A stretch of 64,000 nt of DNA from Styela clava. Lineage: Eukaryota; Chordata; Ascidiacea; Stolidobranchia; Styelidae. Every line of letters starts with the position of its first letter. The stretch's first letter is position 1. The stretch covers positions 19,220,001-19,284,000 of the forward strand of contig NC_135251.1 in NCBI RefSeq assembly GCF_964204865.1. The letters run 5' to 3'. The notes under the pieces are model-generated. The model ran no database searches, was not told where the DNA came from, and saw only the letters and a list, made by a program, of their open reading frames with translations. Both the position numbers and the translations under genes were made by a program. Positions 23,101 through 33,600 of this stretch are shown here, in pieces.

Positions 23101-25760
23101 TTTTTTAGAAATTCGAAAAATCGTTAAATTGACCCAAAATTTGAAAAAGATCTGCCTTTGGGGCTTTAAAAATATTTTGAGTATGCATATTTGAATTCAT
23201 CATCTTTCCAATGGAATAAAGAAATTGGAAAAAAACTCGATCAGTTTTGTAACAAAATACTTTTAATATAGCGCAATAACGTAAATTTCTTAGAAATTCG
23301 AAAAATCGTTAAATTGACCCAAAATTTGAACAAGATCTGCCTTTGGGGCTTAAAAATTATTTTGAGTATGCATATTTGAATTCATATTCTTTCCAATGGA
23401 TTAAAGAAATTGGAAAAAACTCGATCAGTTTTCTAACAAAATACTTTTAATATAGCGCAATAACGTAAATTTCTTAGAAATTCGAAAAATGGTTAAATTG
23501 ACCCAAAATTTGAACAAGATCTGCCTTTGGGGCTTAAAAAATATTTTGAGTATGGATATTTGAATTCATCATCTTTCCAATTGTATAAAGAAATTGGAAA
23601 AAAACTCCATCAGTTTTCTAACAAAATACTTTTGATATAGCGCAATAACGTAAATTTCTTAGAAATTTGAAAAATCGTTAAATTGACCCAGAATTTGAAC
23701 AAGATCTGCCTTTGGGGCTTAAAAATTATTTTGAGTATGCATATTTGAATTCATTATCTTTCCAATGGAATAAAGAAATTGGAAAAAACTCGATCAGTTT
23801 TCTAACAAAATACTTTTAATATAGCGCAATAACGTAAATTTCTTAGAAATTCGAAAAATCGTTAAATTGACCCAAAATTTGAACAAGATCTGCCTTTGGA
23901 GCTTAAAAAATATTTTGAGTATGGATATTTAAATTCATCATCTTTCCAATGGAATAAGGAAATTGGAAAAAAACTCGATCAGTTTTCTAACAAAATAATT
24001 TTAATATAGCGCAATAACGTAAATTTTTTAAAAATTCTAAAAATCGTTAAATTGACCCAAAATTTGAACAAGATCTGCCTTTGGGGCTTAAAAAATATTT
24101 TGAGTATGGATATTTGAATTCATCATCTTTCCAATGGAATAAAGAAATTGGAAAAAAAATCGATCAGTTTTTTAACAAAATACTTCTAATATAGCGCAAT
24201 AACGTAAATTTCTTAGAAATTCGAAAAATCGTTAAATTGACCCAAAATTTGAACAAGATCTGCCTTTGGGGCTTAAAAAATATTTTGAGTATGGATATTT
24301 GAATTCATCATCTTTCCAATGGAATAAAGAAATTGGAAAAAAACTCGATCAGTTCTCTAACAAAATACTTTTAATATAGCGCAAAAACTTAAATTTCCTA
24401 AAATCTCGAAAAATCGTTAAATTGACCCAAAATTTGAACAAGATCTGCCTTTGGGGCTTAAAAAATATTTTGATTATGGATATTTGAATTCATCATCTTT
24501 CCAATGGAATGAAGAAATTGGAAAAAAACTCGATCAGTTTTCTAACAAAATACTTTTAATATAGCGCAATAACGTAAATTTCTTAAAAATTCGAAAAATC
24601 GTTAAATTGACCCAAAATTTGAACAAGTTCTGCCTTTGGGGCTTAAAACCTACTTTGAGTATGGATATTTGAATTCATCATCTTTTCAATGAAATAAAGA
24701 AATTGGGAAAAAAACTCGATCAGTTTTCTAACAAAATACTTTTAATATAACGCAATAACGTAAATTTCTTAGAAATTCGAAAAATCGTTAAATTGACCCA
24801 AAATTTGAAAAAGATCTGCCTTTGGGGCTTAAAAAATATTTTGAGTATGGATATTTGAATTCATCATCTTTCCAATGGAATAAAGAAATTTGAAAAAAAC
24901 TCCCTCAGTTTTCTAACAAAATACTTTTAATATAGCGAAATAACGTAAATTTCTTAGAAATTCGAAAAATCGTTAAATTGACCCAAAATTTGAAAAAGAT
25001 CTGCCTTTGGGGCTTTAAAAATATTTTGAGTATGCATATTTGAATTCATCATCTTCCCAATGGAATAAAGAAATTGGAAAAAAACTCGATCAGTTTTGTA
25101 ACAAAATACTTTTAATATAGCGCAATAACGTAAATTTCTTAGAAATTCGAAAAATCGTTAAATTGACCCAAAATTTGAACAAGATCTGCCTTTGGGGCTT
25201 AAAAATTATTTTGAGTATGCATATTTGAATTCATTTTCTTTCCAATGGATTAAAGAAATTGGAAAAAACTCGATCAGTTTTCTAACAAAATACTTTTAAT
25301 ATAGCGCAATAACGTAAATTTTTTAGAAATTCTAAAAATCGTTAAATTGACCCAAAATTTGAACAAGATCTGCCTTTGGGGCTTAAAAAATATTTTGAGT
25401 ATGGATATTTGAATTCATCATCTTTCCAATGGAATAAAGAAATTGGAAAAAAACTCGATCAGTTTTTTAACAACATACTTTCAATATAGCGCAATAACGT
25501 AAATTTCTTAGAAATTCGAAAAATCGTTAAATTGACCCAAAATTTGAACAAGATCTGCCTTTGGGGCTTAAAAAATATTTTCAGTATGGATATTTGAATT
25601 CATCATCTTTCCAATTGTATAAAGAAATTGGAAAAAAAACTCGATCAGTTTTCTAACAAAATACTTTTAATATAGCGCAATAACGTAAATTTCTTAGAAA
25701 TTCGAAAAATCGTTAAATTGACCCAAGATTCGAACAAGATCTGCCTTTGGGGCTCAAAAA
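17171..25760 (+). repeat. Satellite array, left arm (~46 copies of ~184.6 bp)
   Basis: Head-to-tail copies; the phrase AAGATCTGCC starts at 17,601, 17,785, 17,969, 18,155 and 18,340, giving a spacing of 184-186. One monomer runs: GACCCAAAATTTGAAC, AAGATCTGCCTTTGGGGC, AAAAAATATTTTGAGTATGG, TTCATCATCTTTCCAAT, CGATCAGTTTTCTAACAAAA and CGCAATAACGTAAATTTCTT. The first two copies are the most diverged, as is usual at array edges. Groups of monomers are themselves duplicated: a variant pair at 22,541 and 24,389 is 1,848 bp (10 monomers) apart. It carries no lasting open frame. Confidence 0.97.
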
Positions 25761-26895
25761 CAGAATAGGGTGGTTACTGAGAGACATGCATGCCATGGTA
25801 TAAATCGACCCATCCCCGATACTCACCTACATAGTATATATTAGCTGAAAGTAGTCTATAAGAGAAATTCTACGCAAATCCATGAGCTTTTATGTTTGTC
25901 CGGGAGAAACTCTAATCACTGTTCTTTTTATTAGCTTGGTTACTTGCAACCCCACATGTTGAGGAACAATCTCTCCATTATGTTTGATTGCGTTGAAATA
26001 ATATGTTTATATACTGGATAATGTCTTCGCTTTTTCATGGTTAAATTATATTTAAAATTTAAATAGTCACAGATAATTTACAATTCGATTTACTTTCATT
26101 TCAGGTGAGACAAAACAAGAATTTTGCAGCATTGCAATATAAGCTGAACTGGTGATTTTATTTTCGCAAAATGGCTGCGCACAAAAATTGTTACGTTGTT
26201 CCGGTATATATGCAACATGAACGAAAAAGAAGTACAAATAATTGATTAGTAGAGATGAACAGTATCCGAAGAAATAACCCATGTGCTTTCGTAACAGTGA
26301 AATAGTTGCCGCGTTCCACTCCACGGCAATTTACAATCGAATCCGAATTGAAAAAAAATTGACTCCGACTCTAGACTCGGGATTGCAAACAATTTTGACC
26401 TTGACTACAGCTCCGAACTCTAGGAAAATCAAATTTTGATAACAAAATTTTTAGCGCATGTTAGCCTTCATTAATTATTTGTTAGAAAACGCTTAGGAAG
26501 CTTGATGCTTTTTTGACTTCCATTATCACCATTGAATGTCTGAAATTATGACTTTAACGATCGAATTCAAAATCTTACAGTTTAATATTAAGCTTCCAGA
26601 TCCAGTGAGAACATGCCGAATTCCTACTATACAGTCCGTAAGTATTGAAACACGCGAATCAATTGTATGCTACAAATTGGCACATTTATTTAACAAAATA
26701 CCTATGAATATTGGCAAAAAAATGTAACCTAATAAAAAAAATCCACAAAAATTACGTCAACTTCTTTAGTTTTCAAAGATAAGTATAAATTGAACCAAAA
26801 CGTTTATTTGTTTTCACTACTTAGTCAATTATCTCTCTATTTCTACGAAATACAGTATTGAATATGGCATGTACTTTCGGATGTAGTTTTTTAGA
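25761..26895. other. Left part of element core, non-coding
   Basis: Unique AT-rich sequence between the end of the left array and the stop codon of the Ulp1-like gene. The open frames at 26,067-26,324 and 26,536-26,727 show no known motif or splice context. It probably includes the 3' flank of the transposon gene. Confidence 0.5.
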
Positions 26896-27754
26896 TCATT
26901 TTAGACCAAGACAAATTGCATACATCATCCAACTTCGAAATATGTCTGGGGAGACAAGGCCAAGGTCATTTTTGAAGTCCGAACAAATCATGTCCACTGC
27001 CATACAGACACATACGCCACAGCTTGTCACAACCGTTTGCCTAATAAAGCATTTTTGAAGAATGGAAATGTTTCCTTCATACTTTCCGAGATTCAATAAA
27101 AACGGGAGAAGATATGAGGCAATATTCTCTTTCGTGGTGTCTATTTTACTTTCAGCCGAGTCTATAATGAACGCGGTAAGCATAGGAATAGAAATCCAAA
27201 TCAAAATAAAATGATGGTTGTAGAGCAGAGGAAAGAAAAGATTCTCTCTCAAAATCCCAGGTTGGTTCGGATTTTCAAGAGCTGCCCTGATAAGTTCTTT
27301 ATTTCTAATCGGTTTACCTGCTAAAATATGCTGTGTTAGAAGACAATCAACATATCCAAAACGAATGACGTCGCCTGTAATACTATTACATGCTTCAATT
27401 GTTGAACACATATATGCCTCTACTATACTTTCGTTCAGCCATCCTGCTTGATGCGATCTATCCAACAGACATTTCCCAGCCAAATCCAAAACTTTAGATG
27501 GCGCAGGACACAGAGTATAAATATCTAGCCATCGAACAATTTTATCATTTTCCGTCACAGCAGCAACACTCAGCATCGAATCAGTTGGAATACTACCCCA
27601 CACATCTCTAGAAAACTGTATATGAAGTTCAATATTCAACTGATGTTCTGAGAAGAATATCGGATGTCGCACATTCTGAGTCAATTCAAGCGTTTCTAAA
27701 GATGCAGTCGAATTGGTTTCAATATGCGCGATGCATTGTTTCTGGTGATTTTTC
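26896..27754 (-). CDS. Ulp1/SENP-like cysteine protease domain (C48), last exon
   Basis: This last exon of the transposon gene stays open for 286 codons. It joins the exon upstream (ending at 27,810) through a 55-base GT-AG intron in phase 2. Counting from 27,684, the C48 landmarks are: WLNES at 82-86 (substrate-entry motif), His157/158 in YNHHFILIW, Asp175 in FIIDS, Gln216 and Cys222 in TSCGVCVC, so the His-Asp-Gln-Cys set is complete. The usual Trp after the catalytic His is Phe. Proteases of this family cleave SUMO or related modifiers, and several transposon families carry them. It is the only well-preserved part of the gene. Confidence 0.75.
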
Positions 27755-27809
27755 CTGTAATCGAAATGAATTTTATGTGAGGCGGTACCTGTAGTATAAA
27801 ATCATTTAC

Positions 27810-28060
27810 CTCGTGTTTTTCTTTTTTTTTAACTTTTCTTTGACAAGCAGAGATTCTGTCTGAATTTTATTTGTATTTATTTTGTATCCTCGATGTAGGA
27901 CAAAATCCGCGTACATTTTTTGTGTTACTTTGACTTCTTTTCGATACATCCAAACGAATTCGTCGAGATGACTCAGGCGTTTTCCGTGTAAATGGTTTCG
28001 TTTCAATTGCCCAAAATGTTCTTCAATTATGCCTTTCGTTTTATTATTCTGGTGAGCCGA
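27810..28060 (-). pseudogene. Transposase C-terminal segment ('IIEEHFGQLK')
   Basis: The open segment contains NNKTKGIIEEHFGQLKRN, then LHGKRLSHLDEFVWMYRK, and ends in a Lys-rich run spliced to the protease exon. A conserved Asn/Glu/Phe/Lys pattern of this type closes the catalytic region in several eukaryotic DNA transposases. An in-frame TAA sits just upstream (near 28,064). It could be bypassed by a 43-base intron with a weak donor, but decay is the simpler reading. Confidence 0.45.
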
Positions 28061-28067
28061 TTATACC

Positions 28068-28720
28068 TTAAAATTTATTATTGTTTGATACTTTTTGGCA
28101 AATTTTTCGTAAAATTCTCTGTCTACGGCCGTTTTTTTCACATGGTGATAAATCCCCCAACATCAAGCTAGATGTTGCCGCTAACTTGCTCATAATTACT
28201 TTCAAAAAAATGTCGCAAAATTTATCCGAGTAGTATGGATTTTGACAGGGGGCTGAAATTTCATCTGTGTGACTTTTATAGATCTCCGAGTGTCGAAAGT
28301 TGTCCAAAAGAATACGATATCTGTTGTAAAAGGGTGAGAGAGGGTCTATACTGTCATTAACTGTGTCAAAAATTCCTTGTTCACGGTATTCGTGTTCATC
28401 AGTGTAGAATCTACTGACATAATTTCTTATCCTCAATTTTTCAAAATGTATCTCGACGAGAGGGGACAATTGTTTTAATGCTGTGACGATAAAAAAAACT
28501 ATTAGCTATTCCGTCAAGTTCTTCGATGCTTTCTGATGCAAAAAACCTTTCGACCCAATTCATGACGACGACTCTATGACTTTTTCTATAATATTTAACA
28601 CACAGCAATTTGGCCGCATGCATTGCATGGCTGAGGCAATTGTGCAATATAGGCATGTCGTCGAATATAGCAAGCAGCGAATATAGTGCTCGTTATTACT
28701 TTTAAATATAGTTTGCATAA
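28068..28720 (-). pseudogene. Transposase-like middle region, frameshifted
   Basis: Two open segments in different frames (28,441-28,720 and 28,068-28,469) read as one protein if a base is removed from the eight-A run at 28,491-28,498. A further one-base change at a five-C run near 28,150 would extend it toward the next segment. Features include HNCLSHAMHAAKLLC, an aromatic/basic stretch ending VVVMNWVERFF, and an acidic patch DEHEYREQG. I could not align a DDE motif. Slips in homopolymer runs are typical of neutral decay; base-calling error is the alternative. Confidence 0.45.
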
Positions 28721-29640
28721 TACCAATATTCTGCAACCATGATTCAGTGAATCTGTATTCTTTATTTTCTGACTTAATGTTTCGCAATGCGCTCGCGCTT
28801 GGAGAATAAGTGTATGCACCCAGAATTCTTTCTTCGTCTTCCATTTTTGAGTGCAGTTCTCGCTTCTGAATTTCAGCTGATTTCAAAATCATCTCATTTT
28901 TCAATTTTGTTCTTTCATTTTTTCGAACATAACGACTTTTAACACAATGAATTTGATGTTTTCTTTCTCCGCTCGCGGTCACGTGACACGTAATTTGTTC
29001 ACTCGATGTCGAAAATATTTCGATCCTTCCACGCACATTACAGCCACAACAACATTTGTGACCGCAATGTATATTTATCGACCCTTCTTTGACAAATTTT
29101 GATGTTTCCCATTGACTGCAAATAGGACTTCTCAAATAATGGTTCGTGATGCATGGAACACAGCCTTTGTAAATAGACCAATACTTTTTTATAACGATTT
29201 CCATATCGGTAGATTTTTGAAATTTATGCTCTTGACGCCCTTGTATCAATTTTTGCCATTCCGATTGTGAAATAGTAAATTTTCCATGTATGTTAATATT
29301 TTTGAACTCTATCGAAGAGTTTACGTCTTTTTCGTGGTAAAGACCTAGTTTTAAGAAATTGGCCGAATTTTGTCGATAATCCGGATACACGTGAGTATGT
29401 GAATTCTTTTGATAGTTGGTTTCCGTACATTTTAATGTTGATGAATCGGTTGTGATGAATTCCCTCTGATCACCGAAAAAACATTTTCCGTCAGTCTGCA
29501 CGCATTTGGATTCTTTTGTAGAGGGCACTTGAAAATCTGAAAACGCGTCTACTACCGGAATATGTTTAGCAATGTCTTCTGAGTGATAAAATATTTTATT
29601 AACTGCCTTGTCAATAACAACGGCGGAGCCTTCACAAACA
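28560..29640 (-). pseudogene. Cys-rich zinc-type module of the transposase-like gene
   Basis: This is the longest open segment of the unit. It starts from the end of the PHD finger (CPFVC) and runs ~350 codons. The central part has CVPCITNHYL, then CGHKCCCGCNVRGRIEIF, later CHVTASGERKHQIHC: paired Cys and His of the FLYWCH/CxC sort that bind DNA in transposases. A Lys/Glu-rich helix follows, then SPSASALRNIKSE. The exact zinc-finger class is unresolved. Confidence 0.5.
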
Positions 29641-29830
29641 AAAGGACAATTTTACCAGTAGGCTGCAGCAAGTGTCCCACTCTTACGAATGCAAGCTGGG
29701 TGAAACCATTTATCGCAATTATCACAACCAATCATAAATCCGCCAATATATTCCTTCCTGCAAATGCAGTATAATGTAGTGGGGGAAGATGATGATGTCG
29801 AGCTGGATGGCAAATTCATCATGTTTATTG
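29620..29830 (-). pseudogene. PHD finger with in-frame stop
   Basis: Cys4-His-Cys3 ligands in order: CIC, CDNC, HPAC, then CPFVC after a TAA (29,654-29,652) that lies in the same frame, where the final loop of a PHD finger should run. The segment 'GGFMIGCDNCDKWFHPACI' is typical of histone-tail-reading PHD fingers. A Ser-rich linker precedes it. The stop makes the finger incomplete unless it is removed in RNA, and no splice choice I tried removes it in frame. Confidence 0.7.
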
Positions 29831-30208
29831 GTTCGGTAGTTTTTTGAGCATGCACTTTTTGCGATGGTTTGTCTTCACGTATGCCTTGAAACTTACCAAG
29901 AGGGAATTTATTTTGATTCGCTCGTTTTGGTTGAATTGCCTTGCATGTTCGTTCCAAATTGCTGGTAGTTTTTCAGATTTTTTTTCGCTAATAATTTCAA
30001 AAATTGCTTTCTCATGTTGATTGAGAAACGCGTCGAGTTTCTTACGCCTCTCCGAATATGATCTCCGTGACCATACTTTGATTTTGAACAAAAACCATTG
30101 TTTATGGATTTTTGATTCGAATGTATCTAGGTCATTTTCAATCATCTAGCAAGCGATTGACCTGCATATTTTCTTTATTTCCGGTCTAGCTTTCCAATCT
30201 GCAGCCAT

Positions 30209-30630
30209 TTTATCATAAAGGGAGGGATGCGTCCTAAAATAAATCGTATCTGTTATTTTTTCGTTATTATTGTTATAACATTATGACCCAAAGTGGCAAC
30301 GGTAACATATGCAAATAGGAAGACGTTTGCTCCTGGTGGAACACTTCCTAGACCCCAACAAGTCACTGTATTAATGGTTATATTACAAAAAAATGTAAAT
30401 CTGAATACTCACCCAGAACGATGGATGGGATGTATAAAATTCAAACTCAAGACTTTGACTGCTATATCACGAGAAATGAAGGTGGTGGATGCCAATAGTT
30501 GCAATCATTGAATGGCATTTAACGAATATCTCGAAACGCGGTAACGCACGCTGAGACATCGCTGATCGACTTCTCAAGAGGCTTTTATATTATTATGATG
30601 TCACAAAGCAAAGGTAATCACCAGTTTAGG
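30209..30630. other. Right part of element core, upstream of the transposase-like gene
   Basis: No recognised gene; the 72-codon plus-strand frame at 30,293-30,511 has no family resemblance. It is the only place where a promoter for the minus-strand unit could lie before the satellite begins. Confidence 0.4.
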
Positions 30631-33600
30631 ATTTTCGTTAAATTTACGTTTTTGCGTTGTATTAAAAGTATTTTGTTAGAACACTGGTAGTCTTATTTTC
30701 CACTTTCTTTACTTGATTGGAAAGATGATAAATCCAGATATCCATACCCAAAATATTTTTCGAGCCCCAAAGGTTGTTCTTGTTCAAATTTCGAGCCAAT
30801 TTAACGATTCTTCGAATTTTTAAGAAATTCACGTTATTGCGTTATATTAAAAGTATTTTGTTGAAAAACTGATCGAGTTTTTTTCCAATTTCTTTATTTC
30901 ATTGAAAAGATGATGAATTCAGAAATCCATACTCACAATATTTTTTGAGCACCAAAGGCAGATCTCGTTCAATTTTTGGGTCAATTTAACGATTTTTCTA
31001 ATTTCTAAGAAATTTACGCTATTGCGTTATATTAAAAGTATTTTGTTAGAAAACTAATCGAATTTTTTTCCAATTTCTTTATTTCATTGGAAAGATGATG
31101 AATTCAGATATCTATACTCATAATATTTTTTGAGCCCCAAAGGCAGATCTTGTTCAAATTTTGGGTCAATTTAACGAGTTTTCGAATTTCTAAGAAATTT
31201 ACGTTATTGCGTTATATTAAAAGTATTTTGTTAGAAAACTGATCGAGTTTTTTTCCAATTTCTTTATTTCATTGAAAAGATGATGAATTCAGATATCTAT
31301 ACTTATAATATTTTTTGAGCCTCAAAGGCAGATCTTTTTCAAATTTTGGGTCAATTTAACGAGTTTTCGAATTTCTAAGAAATTTACGTTATTGCGTTAT
31401 ATTAAAAGTATTTTGTTAGAAAACTGATCGAGTTTTTTTCCAATTTCATTATTTCATTGAAATGATGATGAATTCAGATATCCATACTCATAATATTTTT
31501 TGAGCCCCAAAGGCAGATCTTGTTTAAATTTTGGGTCAATTTAACGATTTTTCGAATTTCTAAGAAATTGACGTTATTGCGTTGTATTAAAAGTATTTTG
31601 ATAGAAAACTGATAGAGTTTTTTTCCAATTTCTTTATTTCATTGGAAAGATGATGAATTCAGATATTTATACTCATAATATTTTTTGAGCCCCAAACGCA
31701 GATCTTGTTCAAATTTTGGGTCAATTTAACGATTCTTCTAATTTTTAAGAAATTCACGTTATTGCGTTATATTAAAAGTATTTTGTTGAAAAACTGATCG
31801 AGTTTTTTTCCAATTTCTTTATTTCATTGAAAAGATGATGAATTCAGATATTCATACTCTTAATATTTTTTGAGCCCCAAAGGCAGATCTTGTTCAAATT
31901 TTGGGTCAATTTAATGATTTTTCGAATTTTTAAGAAATTTACGTTATTGCGTTATATTAAAAGTATTTTGTTAGAAAACTGATCGAGTTTTTTTCCAATT
32001 TCTTTATTACATTAGAAAGATGATGAATTCAGATATCTATACTCATAATATTTTTTGAGCCCCAAAGGCAGATCTTATTCAAATTTTAAGTCAATTTAAC
32101 GATTTTTCGAATTTCTAAGAAATTTTCGTTATTGCGTTAGATTAAAAGTATTTTGTTAGAAAACTGATCGAGTTTTTTTCCAATTTCTTTATTTCATTGG
32201 AAAGAAGATGAATTCAGATATCCATACTCATAATATTTTTTGAGCCCCAAAGGCAGATCTTGTTTAAATTTTGGGTCAATTTAACGATTTATCGAATTTC
32301 TAAGAAATTGACGTTATTGCGTTGTATTAAAAGTATTTTGATAGAAAACTGATAGAGTTTTTTTCCAATTTCTTTATTTCATTGGAAAGATGATGAATTC
32401 AGATATTTATACTCATAATATTTTTTGAGCCCCAAACGCAGATCTTGTTCAAATTTTGGGTCAATTTAACGATTCTTCTAATTTTTAAGAAATTCACGTT
32501 ATTGCGTTATATTAAAAGTATTTTGTTGAAAAACTGATCGAGTTTTTTTCCAATTTCTTTATTTCATTGAAAAGATGATGAATTCAGATATTCATACTCT
32601 TAATATTTTTTGAGCCCCAAAGGCAGATCTTGTTCAAATTTTGGGTCAATTTAACGATTTTTCGAATTTTTAAGAAATTTACGTTATTGCGTTATATTAA
32701 AAGTATTTTGTTAGAAAACTGATCGAGTTTTTTTTCCAATTTCTTTATTTCATTAGAAAGATGATGAATTCAGATATCTATACTCATAATATTTTTTGAG
32801 CCCCAAAGGCAGATCTTATTCAAATTTTAAGTCAATTTAACGATTTTTCGAATTTCTAAGAAATTTTCGTTATTGCGTTAGATTAAAAGTATTTTGTTAG
32901 AAAACTGATCGAGTTTTTTTCCAATTTCTTTATTTCATTAGAAAGATGATGAATTCAGATATCTATACTCATAATATTTTTTGAGCCCCAAAGGCAGATC
33001 TTATTCAAATTTTAAGTCAATTTAACGATTTTTCGAATTTCTAAGAAATTTTCGTTATTGCGTTAGAATAAAAGTATTTTGTTAGAAAACTGATCGAGTT
33101 TTTTTCCAATTTCTTTATTTCATTGGAAAGATGATGAATTCATATATCCATACTCATAATATTTTTTAAGGCCCAAAGGCAGATCTTGTTCAAATTTTGG
33201 GTCAATTTAACGATTTTTCGAATTTCTAAGAAATTGACGTTATTGCGTTAGATTAAAAGTATTTTGTTAGAAAACTGATCGAGTTTTTTTCCAATTTCTT
33301 TATTTCATTGAAATGATGATGAATTCAGATATCCATACTCATAATATTTTTTGAGCCCCAAAGGCAGATCTTGTTTAAATTTTGGGTCAATTTAACGATT
33401 TTTCGAATTTCTAAGAAATTTACGTTATTGCGTTATATTAAAAGCATTTTGTTAGAGAACAGATCGAGTTTTTTTACAATTTCTTTATTTCATTGGAAAG
33501 ATGATGAATTCAGATATATATACTCATAATATTTTTTGAGCCCCAAAGGCAGATCTTGTTAAAATTTTGGGTCAATTTAACGATTTTTTGAATTTCCAAG

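Larger units (their letters stand above)
26896..30208 (-). pseudogene. Decayed transposase-like gene: PHD finger, Cys module, transposase-like region, Ulp1 protease
   Basis: This is one minus-strand reading unit in the core between the satellite arms. From the ATG at 30,208 an in-frame TAG follows after 20 codons (30,148-30,146). A charged helical segment comes next, then a PHD finger, a Cys-rich zinc-type module, a transposase-like middle, a segment with an 'IIEEHFGQLK...LHGK...LDEFV' pattern, and an Ulp1-type cysteine protease. Damage seen: the TAG, a TAA inside the PHD finger, frameshifts near 28.65 kb, at an A-run (28,491-28,498) and at a five-base C-run (G on the coding strand) near 28,150, and a TAA just before the IIEEHF segment. 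The domain set recalls KDZ/Zisupton-type elements, in which animal copies carry C-terminal Ulp1 proteases; a MULE-like origin is the alternative. No catalytic DDE triad could be placed. Confidence 0.6.

Noticed and set aside
17171..25760. CRISPR-like array
   Set aside because: The repeats are head-to-tail without unique spacers; it is a satellite.
30293..30511. 72-codon plus-strand frame in the element core
   Set aside because: No family resemblance, and it runs opposite to the transposase-like gene over its likely promoter region.
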